Shown here piece after piece: positions 17,946 to 26,288 of a DNA stretch of 64,000 nucleotides; position 1 is the first letter of the stretch, and every line of letters starts with the position of its first letter. The stretch lies in NCBI GenBank assembly GCA_946479505.1, contig CAMLGC010000002.1, positions 31,358 to 95,357 on the forward strand. The letters run 5' to 3'. The notes beneath the pieces were generated by a model. It saw only the letters and a list, made by a program, of their open reading frames with translations, searched no databases and was not told where the DNA came from. Position numbers and translations under genes: made by a program. This DNA comes from an uncultured Sphingomonadaceae bacterium. Lineage in GTDB: Bacteria > Pseudomonadota > Alphaproteobacteria > Sphingomonadales > Sphingomonadaceae.

Positions 17946-20075
17946 ATGTTGCAAAGCAGCGGCACGCGGCCCCATCTTGGCCGCGTGCTGCGGCAATACG
18001 AACTTGTCGATCGGGTATTGGGCTACGATCCGCGCGCCGATGAGGCGCTTCTGAACCGCGCCTATGTTTTTTCGATGCACGCTCATGGCAGCCAGAAGCG
18101 TGCGAGCGGCGACCCCTATTTCAGCCATCCGATAGAGGTCGCGGGCATCCTGACCGACCTCCACCTCGACGATGAGACGATCGCGACCGCGATCCTCCAC
18201 GACACGATCGAGGACACCGTCGCCACCCCGGCCGAGATCGAGAAGCTGTTCGGCGGCAACGTCGCGCGGATGGTCGACGGCGTCACCAAGCTGTCCTCGA
18301 TCGAGGCGCAGACCGAAAACGAGCGCGCGGCGGAGAATTTGCGCAAGTTCCTGCTGGCGATGTCGGACGACATCCGCGTGCTGCTGGTCAAGCTTGCCGA
18401 TCGCCTTCACAACATGCGCACGCTCCACCACATCGCATCGGAGGAGAAGCGCCGCCGCATCGCGCGCGAGACGATGGACATCTACGCCCCGCTCGCCGAG
18501 CGGATCGGCATGTACGAGTTCATGAAGGAGATGCAGACGCTCGCCTTTCGCGAGCTCGAGCCCGAGGCGCACGAATCGATCACCAGGCGCCTCGCCGTGC
18601 TGCGTTCGGACGATGACGACCGGATCGCGAAGATCGCGTCGGGCCTTCAACAATTGCTCGCGCGCGCCGGGATCGAGGCCGAGATTTCGGGCCGCGAGAA
18701 GCATCCCTTTTCGATCTGGCGCAAGATGTCCGAGCGCCACGTGAGCCTCGAGCAGCTTTCGGATGTGATGGCGTTCCGCGCGATCGTCGGCACCGAGGAG
18801 GAATGCTATCGCGCGCTCGGGCTCATCCATCGCCGCTGGCCGATGGTTCCCGGGCGCTTCAAGGATTATATCTCGACCCCCAAGCGCAACGGCTATCGCT
18901 CGCTGCACACGACGGTGATGCACACGGGCAACATGCGTGTCGAGGTCCAGATCCGCACGCGTGAAATGCACGCCCAAGCCGAATACGGGCTCGCGGCGCA
19001 CTGGGCCTACAAGCAGGACGCGGTGCGCCCCGACACGCAGGTCCGCTGGATTCGCGACCTGATCGAGATTCTCGACACCGCTGCCAGCCCCGAGGAGCTG
19101 CTCGAACATACGCGGATGGCGATGTACCAGGATCGCATCTTCGCCTTCACCCCCGCGGGCGAGCTCATCCAGCTTCCCAAGGGCGCGACCCCGATCGATT
19201 TCGCCTATGCCGTCCACACCGATTTGGGCGACCAATCGGTCGGCGCCAAGGTCAACGGTCGCGTCGTGCCGTTGCGCACGGCGATCGCGAACGGCGATCA
19301 GGTGCAGATCCTGCGCTCGAAGGCGCAGATGCCGCAGGCCAATTGGCTCAATTTCGCGATCACCGGCAAGGCGCGCGCGGCGATCCGCCGGCATCTGCGC
19401 CACAAGGAGCGCGACGAGACCACAGCGCTCGGGCGCAAGATCTACGACGATATCGCCCAGCGGCTTCCCGCGCCGATCGGCGCCGACGCGCTCGATCATG
19501 CGGTCGCCCGGCTCAAGCTCGCCGACGAGGCGGCGCTGATGGAGGCGATCGCGCGGCGCACGATCACCGACGAGGAGGTGATGGAGGCGCTGATGCCCGG
19601 CTCCGCCAGCGCCGAGGCAATGCGCGAGATGCCGCCGCAATCGACCGCGATCTCGATCAAGGGGCTAACCCCCGGGGTGGCCTACACGCTGGCCGAATGC
19701 TGTCATCCGGTCCCCGGCGACCGCATCGTCGGGCTGCGGCGCCCCGGCCAGGGGATCGAGGTCCACGGGATCGACTGCGACCGCCTTGCCGACGGCGAGG
19801 ATGTCGACTGGGTCGACCTCGCCTGGGGCGACCGGTCCGAGGGCGGGATCGCGCAGATCAGCGTCGAGGTGAAGAACGAGCCCGGCGCGCTCGGCATCGT
19901 CTCGACGATCATCGGGGCGCAACGGGCCAACATCATCAACCTGCGGCTCGACAATCGCGACACCACCTTCCACTCGAACGTCATCGAGATCGAGGTGCAT
20001 GACGCAGCCCACCTGATGCGCGTCCTCGCCGCCCTGCGGGCCGCCGACGCGGTGAGCAAGGCCGAGCGGGTGTAG
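17946..20075 (+). CDS. Bifunctional (p)ppGpp synthetase/hydrolase Rsh
   Basis: This 709-residue RelA/SpoT homologue makes and degrades the stringent-response alarmone. The HD hydrolase domain is intact (HDTIEDT, H85-D86 and E89-D90). The synthetase region is RFKDYISTPKRNGYRSLHTT; the RFKD motif is the form found in bifunctional enzymes rather than EXDD of RelA. A TGS domain (FAFTPAGELIQLPKGATP) and a C-terminal ACT domain follow. As in most alphaproteobacteria it is probably the only long Rsh. The start at 17946 has no obvious Shine-Dalgarno sequence; GTG 17985, giving the family N-terminus LRQYELVDRVL, is an alternative. Confidence 0.96.
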   Translation: MLQSSGTRPHLGRVLRQYELVDRVLGYDPRADEALLNRAYVFSMHAHGSQKRASGDPYFSHPIEVAGILTDLHLDDETIATAILHDTIEDTVATPAEIEKLFGGNVARMVDGVTKLSSIEAQTENERAAENLRKFLLAMSDDIRVLLVKLADRLHNMRTLHHIASEEKRRRIARETMDIYAPLAERIGMYEFMKEMQTLAFRELEPEAHESITRRLAVLRSDDDDRIAKIASGLQQLLARAGIEAEISGREKHPFSIWRKMSERHVSLEQLSDVMAFRAIVGTEEECYRALGLIHRRWPMVPGRFKDYISTPKRNGYRSLHTTVMHTGNMRVEVQIRTREMHAQAEYGLAAHWAYKQDAVRPDTQVRWIRDLIEILDTAASPEELLEHTRMAMYQDRIFAFTPAGELIQLPKGATPIDFAYAVHTDLGDQSVGAKVNGRVVPLRTAIANGDQVQILRSKAQMPQANWLNFAITGKARAAIRRHLRHKERDETTALGRKIYDDIAQRLPAPIGADALDHAVARLKLADEAALMEAIARRTITDEEVMEALMPGSASAEAMREMPPQSTAISIKGLTPGVAYTLAECCHPVPGDRIVGLRRPGQGIEVHGIDCDRLADGEDVDWVDLAWGDRSEGGIAQISVEVKNEPGALGIVSTIIGAQRANIINLRLDNRDTTFHSNVIEIEVHDAAHLMRVLAALRAADAVSKAERV

Positions 20076-20196
20076 GCAAGAGACGACGCTCGCCGCCATC
20101 GAAGCATCGACCTGCACCGAAATTTCACCCGGCGCTCATCACGCGCCGAAATGGCGGCACTAACGTCAGCCCCTCGTCCAGGCATGGAGGCAATCG

Positions 20197-20736
20197 ATGA
20201 CAGGCGGTATGACGAGAGAGGGCGTAAACCCGTGGAGAGCGGCCGGCTGGTCGATCGCGGCGCTTTTGTTGCTGGCGCCGCTGGCCGCAATGCGGTTCAC
20301 CGATGAGGTGAGCTGGACCGGGTCCGACTTCATCTTCGCCGCCATCCTGATCGGCGGTGTCGGGCTCGCCTTCGAGCTCGCCGTCAGGACCACGCGCAAT
20401 CTCGCTTATCGCGGTGGCGTCGGGGTTGCCCTCGCGGCGGCGTTCCTCACCATCTGGGTCAACGGTGCGGTCGGCATGATCGGGTCGGAAGATAATCCGT
20501 ACAACCTGCTCTTCCTCGGCGTCGTCGTGGCCGCGTTGGCCGGCGCGATTATCGCCCGTTTCGGCGTCGGCGGAATGGCCGTTGCCATGGTGATCGCTGC
20601 GGCCGCGCAGGCATGCCTCGGCCTGGGCGGCCTCTCCGCCGACCTGCGCGGCGGCATCCTGAGCACGGCATTCGCCGCCCTATGGCTGCTGTCGGCGGGG
20701 CTGTTTCGTAACGCGAGGGCGCCGGCCGCAATCTAA
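20197..20736 (+). CDS. Hypothetical membrane protein, five or six TM segments
   Basis: I do not recognise a named family for this 179-residue protein. It consists almost wholly of hydrophobic helices (for example SIAALLLLAPLAAMRF, FIFAAILIGGVGLAFELAV, GGMAVAMVIAAAAQACLG). The stretch between helices two and three, RTTRNLAYRGGVG, is basic, so that loop should face the cytoplasm. Similar small membrane proteins are common in Sphingomonadales and Caulobacterales. The start at 20197 is supported by GGAGG at 20185-20189. Confidence 0.7.
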   Translation: MTGGMTREGVNPWRAAGWSIAALLLLAPLAAMRFTDEVSWTGSDFIFAAILIGGVGLAFELAVRTTRNLAYRGGVGVALAAAFLTIWVNGAVGMIGSEDNPYNLLFLGVVVAALAGAIIARFGVGGMAVAMVIAAAAQACLGLGGLSADLRGGILSTAFAALWLLSAGLFRNARAPAAI

Positions 20737-20776
20737 CGCATGACGCGCAGGCACCGAATCGCTACAGAGCGCGGCC

Positions 20777-21796
20777 ATGGAGCGGCCCCAGCTTTCCGTC
20801 GTCATTCCCTGCTATAACGAGCAAGGCTGCCTCGACATGCTGCACGCGCGCGTGTCGGCCGCGGCGCGCGGCGTGGTTGGGCAGGATTATGAGATCGTGC
20901 TCGTCAACGACGGCTCGCGCGACGAGAGCTGGGCGGTCATGCAGCGACTGGCCGCGGCCGACCCGCATCTCGTCGCGATCAACCTCTCGCGCAATCACGG
21001 CCACCAGCTCGCGCTCACCGCCGGGCTCGATCTGTGCGCCGGCGAGCAGATCCTCATCATCGATGCCGATCTCCAGGACCCGCCCGAACTGCTCGGAGAG
21101 ATGCGCGAGACGATGATCCGCGAGGAAGCCGACGTCGTCTATGCCGTGCGTCGCAAGCGCCAGGGAGAGACATGGTTCAAGCGCGCGACCGCAGCCGCGT
21201 TCTACCGCCTGCTCGACCGAATGACCGATACGCCGATCCCGCTCGACACGGGCGATTTCCGGCTGATGAGCCGGCGCGCGCTCGACGCCTTGCTCTCGCT
21301 TCCCGAACAGGCCCGCTTCATCCGCGGCATGGTCGCCTGGATCGGCTTCCGCCAGGTGCCGCTTCCCTATGACCGCGCCGAACGGCATGCGGGCGAGACC
21401 AACTATCCGTTCGGCAAGATGCTGCGGCTCGCCTTCGACGCGATGACCGGCTTTTCGACCGCGCCGCTCCGGCTTGCCAGCCATGCCGGGCTGTTGCTGA
21501 CGGGCGCCTCGCTGCTGCTGCTGGTGTATATCGCGGTGGGTTGGCTCACCGGATCGGCGGTGCAGGGATGGACCTCGACGATGCTCGTCGTCGTATTGTT
21601 GGGCGCGGTGCAGATGTTCGTGCTCGGCATGATCGGCGAGTATCTCGGCCGGCTCTACGTCGAGGCCAAGCGGCGCCCGCTCTATCTCGTCGCCGACGTG
21701 GCCGGGCCGGTGCGGGGCGAGGCGCGGCTGGGCTATCGGGCAGAGTCCGTCGCCCGCCTGCCGGAGGAGAGCGCTAGGGCTTCGACGCGAGGGTGA
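20777..21796 (+). CDS. GtrB-like polyprenyl-phosphate glycosyltransferase (GT2)
   Basis: This 339-residue enzyme transfers a sugar from a nucleotide sugar to a polyprenyl-phosphate carrier at the inner face of the membrane. The GT2 domain has SVVIPCYNEQG, VNDGSRDES and the DXD-type IIDADLQDPPE. Two C-terminal membrane helices (about 235-300), ending FVLGMIGEYLGRLYVEAKRRP, are typical of the GtrB/ArnC/dolichol-phosphate mannosyltransferase group. Its last 23 bases overlap the convergent methyltransferase gene. With GtrA and the large membrane protein nearby it probably forms a glycan-decoration system. Confidence 0.9.
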   Translation: MERPQLSVVIPCYNEQGCLDMLHARVSAAARGVVGQDYEIVLVNDGSRDESWAVMQRLAAADPHLVAINLSRNHGHQLALTAGLDLCAGEQILIIDADLQDPPELLGEMRETMIREEADVVYAVRRKRQGETWFKRATAAAFYRLLDRMTDTPIPLDTGDFRLMSRRALDALLSLPEQARFIRGMVAWIGFRQVPLPYDRAERHAGETNYPFGKMLRLAFDAMTGFSTAPLRLASHAGLLLTGASLLLLVYIAVGWLTGSAVQGWTSTMLVVVLLGAVQMFVLGMIGEYLGRLYVEAKRRPLYLVADVAGPVRGEARLGYRAESVARLPEESARASTRG

Positions 21797-22502
21797 TGAT
21801 CGAGAGGCCGGGCGGCAGCGGCACCCGGCCGACGAGGTGGCGCTCGAGCCCGAACACCTTCTCCAGCGCCGTATTGAGCGGCGCGGCCGGCGGCGAATCG
21901 TCGCTATCGTCCTTGCCGGTGAGCCTGCCCATGGCACGCGCCGCGACCGCGACGGGAAAGAGCAGCGAGTTGAAATAGCGCAGGCCGTTGTGGGTCAGGC
22001 CGGCCGCCGCGAGGGCCTTGCCGAGGCTCGCCTTGGAATAGCGCCGGTGATGGTGGTTCACCACGTCGTGCGCGCTCCACATCCAGCCGTGCGCGGGGAC
22101 GGTGATGAGGATCTTGCCGCCGGGCGCGAGGCATTCGGCCATACCGCGCAGCGCACCGACATCGTCGCCGATATGCTCGACCACGTCGAGCACCGCGATC
22201 AGGTCGTAGCGCCCCCGCTCGACGCCGGGCAGGCCCGGAAGCGGTGCGGCGCCGACGGGCTTGCCGAGCCGATCGGCGGCGATGGCCCGCGCGGCGTCGT
22301 CGATCTCGATCGCGTCGACCTCGCCGAATTGGGCGAGCATCGGCAGGTTGTGGCCGGTGCCGCAGCCGATCTCCAGGATGCGGGCGTCCTTCGGCAAGTC
22401 GGCGCTGCGCTTAAGATAATCGGCAAGAATGCCGCGGCGCGCCCGGTACCACCAATGCACGTTGTCGTGTGCCGCCATGCGATCGTAAACGATGCGTTCC
22501 AT
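21774..22502 (-). CDS. Class I SAM-dependent methyltransferase
   Basis: The 242-residue protein has the Rossmann SAM-binding fold: motif I ILEIGCGTGHNLP at about residues 43-55, then DLIAVLDVVEHIGDD and LAPGGKILITVPAHGWMWS. It begins with WWYRARRGIL, a stretch often seen in methyltransferases of sugar or lipid-linked glycan loci. The substrate is unknown. The gene overlaps the GtrA stop codon (TGATG at 22504-22500), so the two are coupled. The 3' end overlaps the convergent GT2 gene by 23 bases. Confidence 0.85.
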   Translation of the reverse strand: MERIVYDRMAAHDNVHWWYRARRGILADYLKRSADLPKDARILEIGCGTGHNLPMLAQFGEVDAIEIDDAARAIAADRLGKPVGAAPLPGLPGVERGRYDLIAVLDVVEHIGDDVGALRGMAECLAPGGKILITVPAHGWMWSAHDVVNHHHRRYSKASLGKALAAAGLTHNGLRYFNSLLFPVAVAARAMGRLTGKDDSDDSPPAAPLNTALEKVFGLERHLVGRVPLPPGLSIITLASKP

Positions 22503-22924
22503 CAGCGGAATACCCAGACGCGATTGAGAAAGAAGGTGACGAGCGGCGTCACGCAGAGCACCGGCACCAGCGGCCACCACCAGGCGCCGGCGAGCATCGC
22601 ATCGTCGGTCAGGAGCCATACCCAGAAGGCATTGATCGCGTAGCTCACCAGCGAGACGAGGAAAAAGCGCCAGCTCGTCCGCGTTGCCGCCGCGCCGTGC
22701 CCGCGAAAGCTCCAGTTGCTATGCAGCAGATAGCCCGAGGCGACCGCAACCAGATAGCCGCAGATATTGGCGACCTGCTCGGAGGTGATCCCGAACCCGG
22801 CCAGCGGCGAATAGACGAGCGTATAGAGAAAGGTCGCGATCCCGCCCGAAATGCCGAAGCGGACGAGCTGGCCGAGCACGCCGCTCGTCCGCCAGTGCTC
22901 GACCTGTCTCAGGAGTGTCGCCAC
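22502..22924 (-). CDS. GtrA family protein
   Basis: The product is a 140-residue membrane protein with four helices, of the GtrA/DPMS family, thought to flip polyprenyl-phosphate-linked sugars across the inner membrane. Family signatures are LVRFGISGGIATFLYTLVY, GYLVAVASGYLLHSNWSFRG and TFFLNRVWVF at the C-terminus. The start codon is GTG at 22924. It is followed by a methyltransferase gene with an overlapping stop/start. It is divergent from the large membrane glycosyltransferase-like gene, which starts 61 bases away. Confidence 0.88.
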   Translation of the reverse strand: MATLLRQVEHWRTSGVLGQLVRFGISGGIATFLYTLVYSPLAGFGITSEQVANICGYLVAVASGYLLHSNWSFRGHGAAATRTSWRFFLVSLVSYAINAFWVWLLTDDAMLAGAWWWPLVPVLCVTPLVTFFLNRVWVFR

Positions 22925-22985
22925 GTTCGCCTTGCCCTTTGCCCGACCGCCGCCCTAATGCGGCGGCGAGCGCGAGGGAAGCATT

Positions 22986-24773
22986 TTGACCGACACGGAA
23001 AGCCGCGGCTTGAGGCCGCTCGACGAGCTCGACCGGCATTGGCTGCGGCTCACGCTGATCGCGTGGGCGGGCATTGCGATCTGGTACGTCATCCAGCGCT
23101 GGGGCGCGATCCACTGGCTCTCGCTCGGCGACACCGACGACAATATGCGGCTGATGCAGGTGCGTGGGTTGCTTGGCGGTCAGGGCTGGTACGATCTGAC
23201 GCAGTATCGGCTGAACCCGCCCGTTGGCTTCGACATCCATTGGTCGCGGCTCGTCGACCTGCCGATCGCGGGGCTAATCCTGCTCTTGAAGCCGTTCGTC
23301 GGCACCGCCGAGGCCGAGCGGCTGGCGTGCGGGATTGCGCCTCTCCTGCCGCTCAGCCTAGCGATGGGGGGGCTCGCCTTCACGGCGCGGCGGCTCGTTC
23401 ACCGACTGAGCTGGCCGCTGGCGTTGCTCTTCCTGCTGTTCTGCGGCGTGACGATTCCGATGTTCATGCCGATGCGGATCGACCATCACGGCTGGCAGCT
23501 CGCCTTGTTGAGCCTGACGGTCGCAGGGCTCGCCGACGCGCGGCGCCGGCGCGGCGGGCTGCTGGTAGGGATTGCGAGCGCGGCATCGCTGACGATCGGG
23601 CTCGAAATGCTGCCCTATTGCGCGATGGCGGGGGCAATCCTGGCGCTGCGCTGGATCTGGGACCGTGACGAAGCGCCGCGCCTCGCCGCCTATGCGGTGT
23701 CGCTGGGCGGAGGGAGCGCGGCGGGATTCGCCGCATTTGCGTCGAACGCCAACCAGGTCCTGCGCTGCGACGCGCTGACGCCGGTGTGGCTGAGCGTCAT
23801 GATCGCCGCGGGCGGACTGCTGCTGGTGCTCGCGCTCGCGAACCCGCGCGCGCGCTGGGTGCGGCTCGTGCTCGCGCTCGTCTGCGGCGGGGCCATCGCG
23901 ATCGGATTCGCGCTCGTCTTCCCGCAATGCCTCGGCCGCCCCGAGCAGGTCTCGCCCGAGCTCGCGCGGACATGGCTCGATCATGTTCGCGAGGCCAAGC
24001 CGATCTACGAGCATCCCTTCCGCGTCGCCTTTCCGATCGCGGTGCTGCCCGTGATCGGCGTGATCGGCGGGATCATCGCGACGGCGCGGGCCCGCGGTAC
24101 CGACGCGTTCGTCGGCTGGGTCGCGGTGACGCTGTTCGGGGCGTTCGCCTGCGCGATGCTGCTGTGGCAGGTCCGCGCCGGGCCGGCCGCGCAGCTTCTC
24201 GCGGTTCCGGGCGTCACCGCGCTCGCCTGGATCGCCTTCCCCTGGTTGCGTCGACAGCGCTCGGTGCTGGTGCGCGTGCTGGGCCCCGTCGTGGGGTTCG
24301 TCCTCATCTCCGGCTTTTTCGCGAGCCTGATGGTGAGCTATCTTCCGATCGATCGGCCGGGTCCGCGCATGAAGCTCATCAATCACGCGAGCCGCGTTTG
24401 CCCGACCATCCCCGCGATGAAGCCGCTGAACAAGCTGAAGCCGCAGACCGTGTTCACCTTCGTCGATCTCGGCCCGCGGCTGATCACGATCACGCACCAC
24501 AATGCGGTCGCCGGCCCCTATCATCGCAACGGCGAGGCGATCCTCGACGTCCAGCACGCCTTCGGCGGCAGCCCCGAGCAGTTTCGCCGGATCGCGAAGA
24601 AGCATGGCGCGACGTTGCTGCTGGTCTGTCCAAACATGCCCGAATCGACCGTCTATCGCGCGCGCTCGCCCGGCGGCTTCTACGACCAGCTCGCGCATAA
24701 CAAGACGTTCGACTGGCTCGATCCGGTGCCGCTGCCCAAGGGGTCGCCGCTCCGGGCGTGGCGGATCGAGTAG
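22986..24773 (+). CDS. Large GT-C-like integral membrane protein
   Basis: I do not recognise a precise family for this 595-residue protein. It has about 11-12 membrane helices and a soluble C-terminal domain of some 120 residues. The first periplasmic loop has an acidic DTDDNMR motif (residues 49-55) and HWSRLVD (85-91), as expected for GT-C fold transferases of the STT3/PMT type, which carry catalytic acidic residues in that loop. Later, RIDHHGWQL is another conserved-looking site. The start is TTG at 22986, preceded by GAGGGAAG. Beside GtrB-like and GtrA genes it is the best candidate for the transferase using the flipped polyprenyl-sugar. Confidence 0.65.
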   Translation: MTDTESRGLRPLDELDRHWLRLTLIAWAGIAIWYVIQRWGAIHWLSLGDTDDNMRLMQVRGLLGGQGWYDLTQYRLNPPVGFDIHWSRLVDLPIAGLILLLKPFVGTAEAERLACGIAPLLPLSLAMGGLAFTARRLVHRLSWPLALLFLLFCGVTIPMFMPMRIDHHGWQLALLSLTVAGLADARRRRGGLLVGIASAASLTIGLEMLPYCAMAGAILALRWIWDRDEAPRLAAYAVSLGGGSAAGFAAFASNANQVLRCDALTPVWLSVMIAAGGLLLVLALANPRARWVRLVLALVCGGAIAIGFALVFPQCLGRPEQVSPELARTWLDHVREAKPIYEHPFRVAFPIAVLPVIGVIGGIIATARARGTDAFVGWVAVTLFGAFACAMLLWQVRAGPAAQLLAVPGVTALAWIAFPWLRRQRSVLVRVLGPVVGFVLISGFFASLMVSYLPIDRPGPRMKLINHASRVCPTIPAMKPLNKLKPQTVFTFVDLGPRLITITHHNAVAGPYHRNGEAILDVQHAFGGSPEQFRRIAKKHGATLLLVCPNMPESTVYRARSPGGFYDQLAHNKTFDWLDPVPLPKGSPLRAWRIE

Positions 24774-24790
24774 GCGTTCTTTGTTGAGAG

Positions 24791-24869
24791 CGGCGCCGGC
24801 CCACTCCCCCACCCGACCTCCAACGGCAGTATTCTATGGGAGGTCGGGTGGGGGAGTGGGCCGGCGCCG
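24791..24869. repeat. Perfect 31-bp inverted repeat
   Basis: Arm 24791-24821 is an exact reverse complement of arm 24839-24869, with a 17-base loop. It lies between the convergent ends of the GT-C-like gene and the cystathionine gamma-synthase-family gene, so it may act as a bidirectional terminator. There is no T-run. A diverged relative lies at 46298-46375. Confidence 0.92.
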
Positions 24870-24890
24870 GTTCAGCGAAGTTGCAAAGAC

Positions 24891-26210
24891 TCACACTTTC
24901 TTCAGCGCCGTATCGAAATCGGCGATCAGATCGTCGGCATCCTCGACGCCGATCGAGATGCGCACGAGGTTGTCAGTGATGCCGAGCGCCTTCTTGCGGC
25001 TGTCCGCGACCGAGATGTGCGTCATCGCCGCGGGATGGCTCGCGAGCGTCTCGGTGCCGCCGAGGCTGACCGCGAGCTTGGCGATCTTGAGCGCGTCGAG
25101 GAACGCGAAGCTCTCCTTCTCGCCGCCCTTGATGTAGAGCGAGAAGGTCGAGCCAGCGCCGGTGCAGTGGCGGCGGTAGATGTCGGCCTGCGCATCGTCC
25201 TTCAAGAAGCCGAGATAGCCAACCTTCTCGATCTTCTTGTGATTGCGCAGGAATTCGCAGACCTTCGCGGCATTCTCGCCCGCGCGGGTCATGCGGAGCT
25301 CGAGCGTCTCGAGGCTGCGCAAGAGCATCCAGGCGGTGTTGGGATCGGTGATCGTGCCGATCGTGTTGCGCATCGCGCGGATCACGTCGATATGCTTCTT
25401 GGTGCCGAGCACCCCGCCCGCGACCAGATCGCTATGTCCGCCCGCATATTTGGTGAGGCTATAGACGACGATGTCGGCGCCGTGCTGGAGCGGCTTCTGC
25501 CAGAGCGGCCCCAGGAAGGTGTTGTCGATCGCGATCGGCGGCGCGTCTTCGCTGTCGCCCCAGATCGCGTCGCGGCTAGCGCGCACCGCCTCGACATCGA
25601 CCAGCGCGTTGGTCGGGTTGGCCGGGCTTTCGAGGTAGATGAGCGCGACCCGGCCCGAATTGGCCTTGGCGAGGACCTGGTCGATCTCCTCGCGGCTGGC
25701 GCCGGCGGGAAAATCGAGGAAGTGGACGCCGAACTTGCCGAGCACGCGCGCGATCAGCGTCTCGGTCGCGGCGTACAAGGGCCCCGAATGGACGATCGTG
25801 TCGCCGGGCTTGACCATCGCGAGGAAGAGCGTCGCGATCGCGGACATGCCGGAGGAGAAGGTGAGCGCGTCCTCGGCGTCCTCCCAGACGCCGAGGCGAT
25901 CTTCGAGGATCTCCTGGTTGGGGCCGTTGAAGCGCGAATAGACGAGGCCCTCGGCCCCGCCCGGGCGCTTCCCGGTGATTCCTTCGAAGTGGCGCTTGCC
26001 CGCCGCGGCATTGGGGAAGACGAAGGTCGAGGTCGCGAAGATCGGCGGCTTCAGCGAGCCTTCCGACAGCATCGGATCGAAGCCGTGGCCCATCATCAGC
26101 GTCGACGGCTTGAGCTTACGCCCGGCGATCTCGTCGACCTCGGGCTTGGGGTTGCGCCGGGGCGTCGTGCCGGTGAGCACGGCTTCGTTCTCGTCGGTGA
26201 TGTCGGTCAT
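24891..26210 (-). CDS. Cystathionine gamma-synthase family PLP enzyme
   Basis: This 439-residue enzyme belongs to the Cys/Met metabolism PLP family (cystathionine gamma-synthase, methionine gamma-lyase and O-acetylhomoserine sulfhydrylase relatives). The PLP lysine is in VYSLTKYAGGHSD, and other conserved sites are YSRFNGPNQEILEDRL, SSGMSAIATLFLAM, YLESPANPTN and GGTETLASHPAAMTH. A 40-residue N-terminal extension rich in charged residues precedes the core. The exact reaction cannot be fixed from sequence. The start at 26210 is preceded by GAGGGAAGG. A GTATC/GATAC inverted repeat lies 41 bases upstream. Confidence 0.9.
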   Translation of the reverse strand: MTDITDENEAVLTGTTPRRNPKPEVDEIAGRKLKPSTLMMGHGFDPMLSEGSLKPPIFATSTFVFPNAAAGKRHFEGITGKRPGGAEGLVYSRFNGPNQEILEDRLGVWEDAEDALTFSSGMSAIATLFLAMVKPGDTIVHSGPLYAATETLIARVLGKFGVHFLDFPAGASREEIDQVLAKANSGRVALIYLESPANPTNALVDVEAVRASRDAIWGDSEDAPPIAIDNTFLGPLWQKPLQHGADIVVYSLTKYAGGHSDLVAGGVLGTKKHIDVIRAMRNTIGTITDPNTAWMLLRSLETLELRMTRAGENAAKVCEFLRNHKKIEKVGYLGFLKDDAQADIYRRHCTGAGSTFSLYIKGGEKESFAFLDALKIAKLAVSLGGTETLASHPAAMTHISVADSRKKALGITDNLVRISIGVEDADDLIADFDTALKKV

Positions 26211-26250
26211 GTGCCTTCCCTCGAACCCTCTCGCCTCGTCAGATGAGGTG

Positions 26251-26264
26251 GTATCTAACGATAC
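26251..26264. promoter_or_regulatory. Inverted repeat upstream of the PLP-enzyme gene
   Basis: GTATC (26251-26255) and GATAC (26260-26264) form a 5-bp inverted repeat with a TAAC spacer. The same half-sites, including the flanking bases of GTATCTAA and CGATAC, form the outer parts of the antitoxin operator at 47948-47971, where they are ten bases further apart. It may be an operator or a promoter element. Confidence 0.4.
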
Positions 26265-26288
26265 TATTCGCCGGGCGATAGCGTTCCG

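Noticed and set aside
17640..19640. Long open frame opposite the rsh gene
   Set aside because: The translation has no recognisable motif and the plus strand carries an unmistakable Rsh.
26211..26288. SAM riboswitch in front of the cystathionine gamma-synthase-family gene
   Set aside because: The 78-base leader is short and lacks SAM-II or SAM/SAH conserved sequences; only small inverted repeats are visible.
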